A program made the position numbers and the translations under genes. The notes under the pieces are model-generated. The model was not told the origin of the DNA. It searched no databases and saw only the letters and a program-made list of their open reading frames with translations. From contig OZ038383.1 in the NCBI GenBank assembly GCA_964036045.1, positions 65,229,725-65,293,724 of the forward strand: a stretch of DNA of 64,000 nucleotides, written 5' to 3'. This DNA is from Eutreptiella sp. 'Long Island Sound 2002'. Its lineage: Eukaryota; Euglenozoa; Euglenophyceae; Eutreptiales; Eutreptiaceae. This document shows, piece by piece, positions 53,059-64,000 of this stretch (within the stretch, counting starts at the first letter, position 1; each line of letters begins with the position of its first letter).

Positions 53059-55415
53059 TGAAGCTGGTCGGACCCCCGTGGCCATCTTTGGGTCACTTGG
53101 GGTGTGTATCTATGTGCCGGCAAGCCGCCATTGGCTGATATCATACTCTCCCATCCACCTGACCTAACCCGATGTGATAGTGTGATAGGTTTGGCCGTTC
53201 CGGCTATGAGCGGCCATATTCAGTACCGAGGCACCGCCAGCGGAGATTTATATATCGGAATATCAGGAATCAACAGGGTTTTTTTATCATAATGTTTCCG
53301 TAATTTTTCAGCCTTCTGTTCTGATGGTCAATGTATCTGCGACTGTCAGTTGGCTCGCGATTTTGCGGTAACCGAATGGTTAACTGTTATTTACAGATAT
53401 TTTGGCGGAAACCCCGATGAAGGGTCAGATTTCATCAGTAAAGGGTTCGTTGCTTCCGCAATTTTCATATTATACACTCGCAAAATTAATCCGTTTTTTT
53501 CAGACTTTCAGAATCGGATTTTCGCTTCGACATCGCCGCACTTGATATGACGAATCTCGAGTGGTCTGACATTTTTACCCGATCACGAATCAGCCTTCCC
53601 TTTGTTATGCCCTTCATTTGTCTTGGAGATATAGTCGAAACAAAAGTGATTCGTGAGACCACTTTGAAAGGTCATAGCCCCGGCTCACGGCGAGGTATAA
53701 CAATTTCGAGAATCGGGTTGGAATCGCCTTGGTCTCAACTTAATTTGGCAAGCATCAAACACCTTTGGTGTGTATACATACCCGGTGTAGCAGGGGGAAA
53801 AGGCCCCGAGGGTAGAAAGTGGTTTATAACTCTTGGACCGTGCAACTGAATATTTTTTTGCGACTTTCGAGTGCACTGCATGAGTGTTGGGGTTGCATAG
53901 CAACTTTTCTTTGGGCTCCCACGTATTTTTAACGTGAAGTTATGTCCATGGAGGGGCATGGCATACCATGGTGGGAGCCACTCTTTGAGGGTATGTGTTA
54001 TATGCATGGTATGTGCTTCGATATGCTCACGCCCATGTTATATATCTTCGTGTGGCCGAGGAGATGGGGAGCCACACGTGACAAGGGCCTTGCCCATGTC
54101 CCAATTGTGGAATTCAAAGCGCTAGACTAAGTCTACCACGTATGTATTGCTCATGGTATGTTTGGCAAAGAGATCCATGAGTGCACTCCCATTTTCATGG
54201 GGCATGTAGATATGAGTGGCGAAGGTATCTCCATGCGTCTGATTGGGGATCCAAATGGGGGAAACGTTCGCAAATGGTTCCAATCATTTGTATATTGAAC
54301 CATGCGCGGATATCATGGGGGACCATAGAGATATACTATCATGACAACTTTGTATTTGGACATATTTTCATTTTTTTGACCTCAATGTTTGCTCATTTTT
54401 GCGTTTTGTGTACTTACTTGGTCGGCAAACAGCAAGAAGCCTATGGGGAGTCGAACCATGGTATGTTGTTCATATGTTGGCAGATGCTTTCGAGTTGAAC
54501 ACCACCATATGCCGGATCGTGTACTCCATTTGGCTTGGCGCACGAAGGATTACAAGAATTGGTCTCAAACTCATGGGCTGACTTGGGCAGTGCGTGGCGC
54601 CCATATCTGAAGGGGTTTCGAGGGTAAAGTGGGGATGTACATGGGCATTGACTTTTTGCTTTCATCCTCCATGAATACTAGACTTCGATTCCATGCTTGC
54701 TTTGAGCCTTCAGATAAGTGGTAACTTCAATTTTGAGCATATATTTGATATTTGGCCAATATGGTCTGAATTGGCAGTTTTTGGCATGTTATGAGTTCAA
54801 ACTCATGGGGCATACCTTCCAAGCCCATTCCACTCCAAGTCCAACCAAGTATATGTCACGGTAGGGCATGGTCCTGAGTGCCACTCTAGGCCATGACACG
54901 CCACCTCCCCTATCGGGCTAGGATTTAGAGGCTTGGGAGTGAACACATTTTTGGGGTTTATCTAGTGACTTTTGACACATGGTATTTAGCTATCTTATTT
55001 GACTGGGTTCAGGGCATCATGTTGGTGAGTTAAGGGAAGGTCTTGAGTCCAGGGAATGAGGGGTCTATGGGTGAGTATGTGCATGTTTACCTCTTTCCCC
55101 AACTTTGCTTTATTTATGTTCATATGCCAATTTCAGGGCTTTCCTCTTTGGTGCAATTCTTGTACATGCCCGCCACCGTGGGACGACCGGTGTGCTGAAC
55201 GGAAGCCCGCAGTGTGGATTGGATTGTGGATCGGGTTATTGCTGTATTTGTGGGATCTGGTTGCTGTTCAGGGTTGAAGGAGGATTACATTTTCTATATT
55301 TTTGGATTTTGGACCCTGGAATTTGAGGAATGCAATCGCTGATCCGGAGTAAATCAGCAGGGGTAACAGGCGGAAGGGGCACAGCGGGGGCCGGTCCTGG
55401 TAGGGACCTTCTTTA
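53059..55415 (+). repeat. 5' LTR of element C (2357 bp)
   Basis: It begins TGAAGCTGG and ends CTTCTTTA immediately before the PBS. It is matched by 59993-62304 with many substitutions and a few indels, for example about 27 bp near 55080 missing from the 3' copy. Short frames inside have no known domain. The TG...TA ends differ from the TG...CA of element A. Confidence 0.93.
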
Positions 55416-55428
55416 TGGTAGCAAAGGC
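55416..55428 (+). other. Primer-binding site of element C
   Basis: TGGTAGCAAAGGC directly follows the LTR. It differs by one base from the copy at 59264 and from that of element A (A for G at the ninth position), so the internal copy keeps the more typical form. Confidence 0.8.
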
Positions 55429-55752
55429 GTACCTGCTGCCCCTACCTACCCCCGACCCGGGGACTTGGGCCCCTATGAGCCCCGGCCAAGTAAGCCCCGG
55501 GTGCGTATTGTGGACTCGGTGGAGACGACGCCGGAAGTGGCAGCCCAAAGAGAAGTACGACGTTCGGGAAGAGGAGGACTTGACATGGAGGACCTGGTCT
55601 CCATGTGTGAGCGTCGCTGCTGAAAGGCATGCAACCTCCGCTCCGCCGCGGAGGACTCTGAGGACACCTGTCATTCAGGCAGCAGTGGAGGACGGGCCCG
55701 GCGCTACCGGAAGCGCGGGTCACCCAAGCCCGCGGCAGGGGACGCCGGGGCT

Positions 55753-56970
55753 ATGGATACGGACCCCAGCCCGGTCAGGCTGTGGGACTCCGAGGGGCAC
55801 TCCGAGGGCTATCGGACAGCCTATGAGCAACCTTCGGAGTCGGAGGAGACGGCGAGGCCGCCCACAAGGGCAAACACGGCTCCAGAACCCAGCCTGGAGC
55901 ATGACGCCGAGGCGTTGGAGAGGCCCGCCAGAGACAGAACGGCGCCTGTGGCCCGGCACACGGAGCCAACGCGGGATGGCATGGGCAACACGACCATGGC
56001 GGAGGAGTCCGAGGCGCCGGGAACCGCGGGATGCGCCGGATCAGGTGGAAAGCAAGCTGAGTGCCACTGCGAGCACGTGTCCTTTCTCATGGGCAAGTAC
56101 CCAAAGATTAGGATGGACGCCATCGTGCACCGCCTCGACAGCCTGGACAACGCGAAGGACGGCCTAGAGGAGGACGTTGCCAGGATCCTGGATGACCAGT
56201 CGGCCGCGGAGAGAGACATGGCGGAGCTGCGAGCGGAACAGGACCGGTACCGGGGAAATCTGGAGCTGGCCCTGGAGAAGCAGCAGCTAGTGGTAGACAG
56301 CCTCCCCCACTTGGTGGAGGACATGTCGGGACGCCTGAAAAGGCTAGAGGAGCGACAGCCCCTCACCTCGGGTCCGGAGCTCCCGGCAAAGACAGCAGCG
56401 GCAGAGCTGGTGCGGAGGGTTAAGACCCTCCGGAGTGCCATGGATAAACCCATGGGCGGCCTGGCAGAGGCACCCTACGCGCCTCCGCGTGTTGACCCGG
56501 GTGCGCTGCCGTTTGTTCCCATGTTCAGCGAATCCACAATGCTCGGGGAACACACGGCACCGGCTGGGTCCATGCGGGAAGGGCACGTAACCACGGACCA
56601 GAGGAGCCTGACGGTACAGATGTGCCATGCCGCCCAGGATCTACCGATCACTACGACTGCCCATGCACCTTATGCAGAAGAGGAGATCCAGAGCCAGACC
56701 ATGCAGGGGCGAACCATGGGAAGCGCCGACGGACATGGTCGAGGTCATCCAGGCGGAAACCTGTGGGCGAAGGACCCCAATACGGGGATATGGACGGCCG
56801 ATTGGAGCAAGTCCTTCCCGCATTCCAAACCCCATGGGTTCAGGCCCAACTGGACCGCACTCCATGGAGGAGAGGGATGTACGGGGAGTGTACTCACACA
56901 CCCCAGCCACAGGTGGTATCCGTCTCGGTGGAGTGGTGGTTGGGGACGTCGGAGATGCCATCAGGATTGA
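55753..56970 (+). pseudogene. Element C first gag-like region (coiled coil)
   Basis: A frame of 405 codons starts M-D-T-D-P. It has an acidic N-terminus, a C-H-C-E-H motif near 56070, then a coiled coil of about 100 residues at 56100-56350 (E-E-D-V-A-R-I-L, R-A-E-Q-D-R-Y-R-G-N-L-E-L-A). The later part is low complexity and the last 30 codons are probably out of frame, since the gag core is read in another frame from about 56890. It corresponds to 42017-44416 of element B. Confidence 0.65.
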
Positions 56971-58396
56971 CGACCTCAGGGGAATCAAAATCCCCTACTA
57001 CGATGGCAACCCCTCCGACCTGGATGACTTCATCCTGGATTGGGAGGACTTTGCCGAGGAGGTCGTCGGTGAGATGCGGGGAGCGCCGCGGGACAAGTGG
57101 GTATGCCGGACATTCCCACACCGGCTGGCGCAGGACCTGAAGGAGGAGCTGCGGGATCAGATCCGGGAAGGACTGATCTGTACGGAGCAGGCCTGCCTCC
57201 AGTGGTTGGAGGATGAGGAGCGGGTGGACCCTGCGAACCAGAAGCTGGAGGACTTGTGGTCCATCCCGCTGCAGCTGGACCGCGGTGAGTTGCGGGTCCG
57301 GGAGTGGAACCCGTACCTGCGGAAGTAACGACGGAGCCTCAAGCTGATTGGAGACTGGAACGAGTCCAGCGAGATCCGCCACTTGCTGAAGGACGTCCTC
57401 CCTGGGCACTGGAAGAGTAGAGTGGAGGACGAGGAAAAGAAGAGAGCGAAGGAGCGCGTGGCGGTGAGGATCATGGCGACGGAGGATACCCATGCGGGTA
57501 TTATGGAGTTCTTCAGGAGGAACCTGGGCAAGCCCAACCGGATGTTGGGACTGAAGAACGCCGTGTACGTGGAGGTATTTGGAGACACCATGGGGCAAAG
57601 GTTGCTGCGCCTCAACAACCTGGAGTGGAGGCGCTGGGAGCAGCTGAGGATGCAGGTCATCTTCGCCCGCATGAGCCTGGACGAGATCGTGAAGTACATC
57701 ACGGTGGAGTTGAAGCTCAATGCGAAGAACGAGGCCCACGTGCAGGATCGACAAGGCCATGGACAACAAGGCCACGGAGAAGACCGCCATCATCGCGAGA
57801 TCCAGGAGGACAAGGCCAACTCCGCGGAGAATGGTAGTGGAAGTGGCCAAGACCACTGGACCTGGTCCCGGGAGGATCACGAGGAGGCCTATTTCTTCGC
57901 GTTTGTGGCGCACAACGTGAGGGACCATGGGCAGGATCGGTCCAGATTGAGCCGGGTGGGACCCAAGAAGGGCAACGAGCCAAGGAGGATCAGGAACCCA
58001 CCGCTCTCGTTCCGGGAGTACAGGTCTCAGCACGACGGGTGCTGGGTCTGTTATGGCAAGGGAAACAACCATGCACACGACCACCCTCAGTGCAAGGTGT
58101 ATGAGGCGGACAAGAAGGCCTACTTCGCCGCCCACCCCGAGAAGAAGCCCAAGGAGCAGCGGATTGCCGATTGGACGGCGAAGGGCGGAGACGGGGGAAA
58201 AGGCCAAGGCAAAGGCCAAGGGAAAGGCGGAGGAAGAGGCTATGGTGGTGGACCTGGCCAAGACCAACGAGTGAGGTCAACCGAGGAGGTGGCTGAGGAC
58301 ATGTTGAGGACGTTGGAGGAACTCGAAGCCCAGCAACGTGGTGGACAAAATCCTGGCGGATCGCAGCCGGAAGGGGTTGCGGGAAGCCAAGTCTAG
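56890..58396 (+). pseudogene. Element C second gag region with zinc knuckle
   Basis: The core begins near 56960 with D-L-R-G-I-K-I-P-Y-Y-D-G-N-P-S-D-L-D-D-F-I, typical of retrotransposon gag. A stop at 57326-57328 and a frame change lead to 57340-58396. Near 58039 C-W-V-C-Y-G-K-G-N-N-H-A-H-D-H-P-Q-C forms a CCHC-like zinc knuckle. A basic Gly/Lys/Gln tail follows (G-K-G-Q-G-K-G-Q-G-K). Gag with a zinc knuckle would select element RNA. Closely related to 44520-46021 of element B. Confidence 0.78.
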
Positions 58397-58477
58397 AGGA
58401 GCCCCCACGGGAGTGGGACCTCGGAGGTCTCTCGTCCAAAAATCAGTGGAATCCCAGAGAAAGCGAAGGCACATCGG

Positions 58478-59164
58478 GTGCCGAAGAAGGCTCCAGAAGA
58501 GCCAAAACCACTGAGTTTCGCCACTCCCAACCCCTCGAGCGCCCTGCCAAAGGATGTTCATGTGGGCAAGGGACGTGGCAAGAAGGAAGGAGCGACCACA
58601 GAGAGCCCCGTGGACGGGCAGGACAAGCCAAAGATCGACACCATCCGTGACCATACCCTCCAAGTCCTGATGCACCTGGATGTGCTAGAGTTGCATGCCG
58701 TGAGAGTTGTCCATACACCGCATGGCAATGAGCGGCAGTTGCACTTGAAGGTGCGTGTATGGTGCGGACAAGATGAGTTTGTGGTGGATGTTTTGGTGGA
58801 TACGGGTGCCCAGGTCAGCCTGGTCCGGAGAGGGTTGTTCAAGGAGGAATCACTGCAGCCCAGCCGTGGACCGGTACGCCTGAAGGTGGCCAACGAAGAG
58901 ATTATGGGTGGTGGCACCCATGAGGCCACTATCAGTATGGAATTCTGGGAGCATGAGCCCTTGAACTGCCCTGATCAGGCGAACAGAAGCACTCTATCCG
59001 GGAACTTCTATGTGGCCGACATTACAGATTGGGATATGATCATGGGGTATGACTTCATGGTGGCAAATGCCATTGGAGCCCTTCCCCATCGTGCAACACT
59101 GGTCTGGGAGGATGATGAATGCCTCACATGGCTGTCCACCGACTATGCATGCGGATCATCCCAA
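58478..59164 (+). pseudogene. Element C aspartic protease, fused to LTR fragment
   Basis: V-D-V-L-V-D-T-G-A-Q-V-S-L carries D-T-G-A (58799-58810). V-R-L-K-V-A-N and W-D-M-I-M-G-Y-D-F-M (near 59032) complete the retropepsin pattern, and no stop interrupts it. Similarity to element B protease ends at C-x-x-W near 59164, where the frame runs into an LTR-end copy and stops at 59198-59200 after a few foreign residues. The linker domain expected next is gone. Confidence 0.88.
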
Positions 59165-59276
59165 TGGAATTTGAGGAATGCAATCGCTGATCCGGAGTAA
59201 ATCAGCAGGGGTAACAGGCGGAAGGGGCACAGCGGGGGCCGGTCCTGGTAGGGACCCTCTTTATGGTAGCAGAGGC
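59165..59276 (+). repeat. Internal copy of LTR 3' end plus PBS
   Basis: Positions 59165-59263 repeat the last 99 bp of the element C LTR (compare 55317-55415), and 59264-59276 repeat the PBS as TGGTAGCAGAGGC. It lies exactly where linker, RT, RNase H and integrase should be. The left junction shares TGGA with the protease sequence, so microhomology or template switching is likely. Confidence 0.93.
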
Positions 59277-59289
59277 TCCGTCCCCGAGC

Positions 59290-59599
59290 ACCAGACCCAT
59301 GCGGACGTCCCGTCACCTTCGAGTTCACGGCTGGCGATGTGGACTCAGACGACGAGGGTGAGGACGACGACTTCACCGCTGAGAAGATCCTGGCGGACAA
59401 GCCGGACCCAGGGACGCCTGGGGGGAGGCTTTATAAAGTCCGTTGGAAGGAATTCGCCGCATGCAGGGACTCGTGGGAGCCTCGGAGCAGTTTTGTGCTG
59501 AGGTACACCACAGTGTGGATGGACTATCTGAAGAAAAGGAACATTTCTTTGGATGTCAAGGACGTGTTGGTCCATTTGATGGCTGCTGTAGCACCGTAA
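59290..59599 (+). pseudogene. Element C integrase tail and chromodomain
   Basis: The frame from about 59320 gives an acidic lead (D-S-D-D-E-G-E-D-D-D-F), then T-A-E-K-I-L-A-D-K, Y-K-V-R-W-K-E and D-S-W-E-P, the chromodomain pattern. The tail S-S-F-V ... W-M-D-Y-L-K-K-R-N ends at TAA 59597-59599. It aligns well with element B at 50740-50999. No integrase core precedes it, so it could not be expressed as an integrase fusion in this copy. Confidence 0.85.
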
Positions 59600-59981
59600 T
59601 GAATCCCCATTGGCATTTTTGTTTGTTTTTGTGCTTGGGAGACGGGTGAGGGCGTTCATTCGGAGATTTTTCGGCCTTGAGTGGCCATATACCCCCTTCA
59701 CTCGATCTCCAAATATATATTTCATTGTGGTATATTTCTTTAGTTCGACCGACGACGTTTCTCTATCTTTGATCCCCTTGGTCCATGTTGTACATCAAGA
59801 GGAGACCGGATATGGCGTAGGGCACTGATTATCAGTGTCCTCACCCCTCCCTTGGGGCATGGGGGAGGCCTACAACGTGTGTGGGACCTCCATGTGTCCT
59901 TGGGACATGGGGGGGGGGGTTGGAGCCCATTGGGGTCCTCCCGTCCGCTCTTCAATGTCTTCCAAGCAGTAACAACGCTCT
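59600..59981 (+). other. Element C 3' noncoding region
   Basis: About 380 bp lies between the chromodomain stop and the purine tract. It contains a short repeat, cctcccttggggcatggggg / ctccatgtgtccttgggacatggggg, near 59850-59915. No gene is seen. Confidence 0.6.
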
Positions 59982-59992
59982 GAGAAGGGGGG
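59982..59992 (+). other. Polypurine tract of element C
   Basis: GAGAAGGGGGG lies directly left of the 3' LTR. Confidence 0.75.
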
Positions 59993-62304
59993 CGAAGCCG
60001 GTTCAGACCTCCGTGGCCATCTTTGGGACACTTGGGGTGTGTATCTATGTGCCGGCAAGCCGCCCTTGGCTGATATCATACTCTCCCATCCACCTGACCT
60101 AACCCGATGTGATAGTGTGATAGGCTTGGCCATTCCGGCTATGAGCGGCCATATTCAGTACCGAGGCACCGCCAGCGGAGATTTATATCTCGGAATATCA
60201 GGAATCAACAGGGTTTTTTTATCATAATGTTTCCGTAATTTTCCAGCCTTCTGTTCTGATGGTCCACGTATCTGCGACTGTCAGTTGGCTCGCGATTTTG
60301 CGGTAACCGAATTGTTAACTGTTATTTACAGATATTTTGGCGGAAACCCCGATGAAGGGTCAGATTTCATCAGTAAAGGGTTCGTTGCTTCCGCAATTTT
60401 CATATTATACACTCGCAAAATTAATCCGATTTTTTCAGACTTTCAGAATCGCCGCTCTTGATATGACGAATCTCGAGTGGTCCGACAATTTTCCCCGATC
60501 ACGAATCAGCCTTCCTCTTATTATGCCCTTCATTTGTCTTGGAGATATAGTCGAAACAAAAGTGATTTGTGAGACCACTCTGGAAGGTCATATCACCGGC
60601 TCACAGCGAGGTATAACAATTTCGAGAATTGGGTTGGATCAGCCTTGGTCTCAACTCAATTCGGGAAGCATCAAACGCCTTTGGTGTGTATACATACCCG
60701 CTGTAGCAAGGAATAAGGGCCAAGAGGGTACAAAGTGGTTTAAAACTGTTGGACCGTGCAACCGAATATTTTTTTGCGACTTTTGAGTGCACCGCATGAC
60801 TGGCGGGGTTGCATAGCAACTTTCCTTGGGCTCCCACGTATTTTTAACGTGAGGTTATGTCCATGGAGGGGCATGGCATATCATGGTGGGAGCCACTTTT
60901 TGAGGGTATGTGTTATATGCATGGTATGTGCTTCGATATGCTCACGCCCATGTTATATATCTTCGTGTGGCCGTGTAGATGGGGAGCCACACGTGACAAG
61001 GGCCTTGCCCATGTCCCAATTGTGGAATTCAAAGCGCTAGACTAAGTCTACCACGTATGTATTGCTCATGGTATGTTTGGCAAAGAGATCCATGAGTGCA
61101 CTTGCATTTTCATGGGGCATGTATATATGAGTGGCAAAGGTATCTCCATGCGTCTGATGGGGGATCCAAGTGGGGGAAACGTTCGCAAATGGTTCCAATC
61201 ATTTGTATATTGAACAATGCGCGGATATCATGGGTGACCATAGAGATGTACTATCATGACAACTTTGTATTTGGACATATTTTCATTTTTTTGACCTCAA
61301 TTTTTGCTCATTTTTGCGTTTTGTGTACTTACCTGGTCGGCAAACAGCAAGAAGCCTATGGAGAGTCGAACCATGGTATATTGTTCATTTGTTGGCATAT
61401 GCCTTGGAGTTAAACACCACCATATGCCGGATCGCGTACTCGATTTGCCGTGGCGCACGCAGGACTACAAGAATTCGTCTCAAGATCATGGGCTGACTTG
61501 GGCAGTGCGTGGCGCTCATATCCGAAGGGGTTTCGAGGGTAAGGTGGGGAGGTACATGGGTATTGATCTTTGGTCTCTATCCTCCATGAATACTAGACTT
61601 CGATTCCATGCTTGCTTTCAGCCTTCGGATAAGTGGTAACTTAAATTTTGAGCATACATTTGATATATGGCCAATATGGTGTGAATTGGCAGTTTTTGGC
61701 ATATTATGAGTTCAAACTCATGGGGCATTTCTCTAAGCCCATTGGACCCCAAGTCCAACCAAGTATATGTCAGGGTAGGGCATGGTCCTGAGTGCCACAC
61801 TAAGCCATGACACGCCACCTCCCCCATTGGGCTAGGATTTGGAGGCTTGAAGGTGAACACAGTTTTGGGGTTTGTGTAGTGACTTTTGACACATGGCATT
61901 TAGCTATCTTATTTGACTGGGTTCAGGGCATCATGTTGGTGAGTTAAGGGAAGGTCTTGAGTCCAGGGAATGAGGGGTCTCTGGCTGAGTACTTTGCTTT
62001 ATTCGTGTTCATATGCCAATTTCAGGGCTTTCCTTTTTGGTGCAATTCTTGTACATGCCCGCCACCGTGGGACGACCGGTGTGCTGAACGGAAGCCCGCA
62101 GTGTGGATTGGATTCCGGATTGGGTTATTGCTGTATTTGTGGGATCTGGTAGCTGTTCAGGGTTGAAGGAGGATAACATTTTCTTTTATTTTGGATTTTG
62201 GACCCTGGAACTTGAGGAATGCAATCGCTGATCCGGAGTAAATCAGCAGGGGTAACAGGCGGAAGGGGCACAGCGGGGGCCGGTCCTGGTAGGGACCTTC
62301 TTTA
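59993..62304 (+). repeat. 3' LTR of element C (2312 bp)
   Basis: It corresponds to 53059-55415. Its first base is C where the 5' LTR has T (CGAAGCCGG for TGAAGCTGG), so it has lost the TG end. It ends CTTCTTTA at 62304, followed by TAGG. Confidence 0.93.
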
Positions 62305-62308
62305 TAGG
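62305..62308 (+). repeat. Target duplication of element C (tagg), right
   Basis: Second copy of TAGG. Element B LTR sequence continues from here with ATGAGGC, as at 38996 in the uninterrupted copy. Confidence 0.95.
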
Positions 62309-64000
62309 ATGAGGCAAAAGGATGCCAACTCCATAGGCCCAAAGGGTTATTTATTTTGAGTGTTCTCCAAGAAGTGCGCTCTTTTACGTACTTGGCGTCC
62401 AAGTACGTGTAGAAGTATGTTGAGTTGGCGTTTTCTCCCTCTTTCCTTGCCTCTACATCCGGGGCATATCACTTGTCTTCCCCGGATAGTACATATATGA
62501 TCTCCACATATATATTGGCAATATATTTTGCGTGCATGCTAAAATTCGGCTTTCCAAAAGGAGGTCAATTTTTGACCAAAGCACTTGCATGCGTGTTGAG
62601 GGACCAAGGTTACTCTAGAATATAGGCATACTTTGATTGTAGGCCACTAGGTTGGGTGTAGAAGGCGGGGGTAGGGTTGTATGCCATATTTGGTGTCATA
62701 TCACGTGCCCACTTGGCGGGTGCACCATTCCAAGACTAACTCGCCAATGGACCCCATATCACACGAGGCCCTTCATTGTACTCCCAACCAACACTCGCGA
62801 GCCTAACCTTCGTGAAGGGACGCTTGTGGAGCGCTCCCGAAGCGATGTGTTGCAAGCAAGGTGTGTTTTTTTGCAATATTCCATTTTTGCATGTGCCCAC
62901 TTGGGAGGCAGCGCGCGCGACCTTCCAAAGCGCCCCAAGTGGAGCACATATGTGGAATCGATGGTCATTGGTGTCGAGTGATTGTTCTCAAAAGGATTGG
63001 TCGATTACTCAATCCAAGCCGAAGATATTATAATATATTTGTGTAGTTTTCAAGGCACTTTTGCGTGTCTTTTCGCCAATTTTGCTGTTTTTTGCCCGTC
63101 ATGATGTCAAGTGGCAACCGTGTATCTTAACGCTGCGCTCAATTGACATCATGACCCAAGTATGTTTTGGGGGTACATACTTTGGTGCCCAACATATCTT
63201 GGACCCGGCGAATAACTCCCCTTGGGCTTGGCATACGGCGGCCGCCATGTTGGCGATTTGGGACGATCCCAAATCATGGGCTCACTTGGCGAACCTGCCA
63301 TTCCCAAAACCGGAGGGGTTTGGGCGACGCCCAAAAGATATGTTGGACGCATATGAGTTGATACCAATCCTATGGCACACTCCGGTCCAAGTCAGGTATG
63401 TGCCTCATTTGTCCCAACCATGAGTGTGCGCATTTTCGGCAATTTTGAGCAATTTTCCATATTTTCTGCCCGCCGTGCACCATGTTCAGCCCCCTCGTGC
63501 ACGCCGGACACATGGACCAACCGACCATATATGACATGGGTGTTATGTATATTAGTCACCATGGTTCGTACACCACGTGGGCGAAGCGGAGCAACCTTCG
63601 TAAAGGTGCTAGCCCTAAGTGAGTGTGGACAATTTTGCCATTTTGGCATTTGTGGACCCCATTGGGATTGTCACCACGCCTAGTGGCATTGGGATCTATG
63701 AGTGCCAAGGGCATGCCAGTCTATGTCTGACTCCCGGTCGATCGCGTATGGAATGGCAGATCCGATGTCCAAGCCGGCATGGAGATATACTATTGAGGGC
63801 ATCCCCGACTTTTGCTCATTTTGAGCAGCCAAAATGACCCCCTTTTGGGACCCCAATTTCACCCTTCCGTGTGGTCAATTGGCGGCCCCATATCTCTATG
63901 CCCACATGGAGCCTGGACCAAATTACGAGTTGTGCACTCAGATGAAGGTCCTAGGTCCTGCCTCCTATCCTGTGAGTCATTGGCCTTGCCCTGGCTGGAC
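62309..64000 (+). repeat. 3' LTR of element B, right part (runs off the window)
   Basis: It matches 38996-40690 with scattered substitutions and small indels. The end of the LTR and the right-hand target duplication of element B lie outside the window. Confidence 0.92.

Larger units (their letters stand above)
53059..62304 (+). mobile_element. Ty3/gypsy element C, non-autonomous
   Basis: A 9.25-kb element with LTRs of 2357 and 2312 bp, PBS, two-part gag, protease, chromodomain and polypurine tract. RT, RNase H and integrase are absent; protease codons are joined to a 112-bp copy of the LTR end plus PBS and then to the chromodomain. It probably depended on proteins of a relative such as element B, whose gag, protease and chromodomain are similar. 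It is inserted inside the 3' LTR of element B and flanked by TAGG. Confidence 0.92.
38435..64000 (+). mobile_element. Ty3/gypsy element B, with element C nested in its 3' LTR
   Basis: The element runs from its 5' LTR at 38435 to beyond the window. Its internal part (about 41.3-52.5 kb) encodes a two-part gag, protease, linker domain, RT, RNase H, integrase and chromodomain. The 3' LTR starts at 52500 after a purine tract, is split at 53058 by element C, and resumes at 62309 to the window end, which matches 5' LTR position 40690. LTR length is therefore at least 2.25 kb. It is inserted in a dead RNase H fragment. Several stops and a frameshift show that this copy is inactive. Confidence 0.88.

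Noticed and set aside
15216-62304. Classification of elements A-C as DIRS because of the Dam-like domain
   Set aside because: They have DDE integrases with HHCC zinc sites, chromodomains, direct LTRs, PBS and polypurine tracts; no tyrosine recombinase was seen.
1-64000. Host protein-coding genes
   Set aside because: I looked for conserved cellular domains on both strands and found none; every recognisable protein belongs to a transposable element.

Overview
The window reads as nuclear DNA of a eukaryote, most likely a protist or alga with a large, repeat-rich genome; I cannot name the species. I see no credible host gene. Nearly everything recognisable is a transposable element, and most of it is decayed. 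The evidence for a eukaryote is LTR retrotransposons with chromodomains, an APE-type LINE, a piggyBac transposase, GT-AG spliced exons and RNA polymerase III box A/B motifs. There is no bacterial operon structure.

Layout. (1) 1-1640: GT-rich and tandemly duplicated noncoding DNA. (2) 1640-11471: Ty3/gypsy element 1, whose chromodomain codons are split by a 4.5-kb 5'-truncated LINE (6578-11105) flanked by a 9-bp target duplication; a possible 3' LTR follows. (3) 12.4-15.2 kb: noncoding DNA with a tRNA-like (SINE-type) promoter. (4) 15216-33840: Ty3/gypsy element A, with 344-bp LTRs, primer-binding site, gag, protease, RT, RNase H, integrase, chromodomain and polypurine tract. Between its chromodomain and 3' LTR lies a piggyBac-type DNA transposon (about 24637-30088) with a transposase ORF, a second spliced gene on the same strand and dense GTTACC-motif arrays confined to its noncoding parts. 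About 3.4 kb at 30089-33485 is unexplained. (5) 33.8-37.7 kb: noncoding, A/C-rich DNA with tRNA-like motifs. (6) 37.7-38.4 kb: a dead RT/RNase H fragment of the element A family. (7) 38435 to beyond the window end: Ty3/gypsy element B, with LTRs of more than 2.2 kb, inserted in that fragment. (8) 53059-62304: Ty3/gypsy element C, inserted inside the 3' LTR of element B with a 4-bp target duplication (TAGG). C keeps gag, protease and chromodomain but has lost RT, RNase H and integrase.

The retroelements share an order: gag, aspartic protease, a linker domain, RT, RNase H, integrase with HHCC zinc site, chromodomain. The linker, seen in elements 1, A and B, resembles the Dam-like methyltransferase-fold domain known from DIRS elements and phages and is the most unusual protein feature. 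Others are a Tudor-like SH3-fold segment inside the LINE ORF2, the exon-avoiding GTTACC arrays with an unrecognised spliced gene in the piggyBac element, and an LTR-end-plus-PBS scar at the site of the pol deletion in element C. In-frame stops and frameshifts show that the retroelement copies cannot act as they stand, unless readthrough or sequence error is involved.
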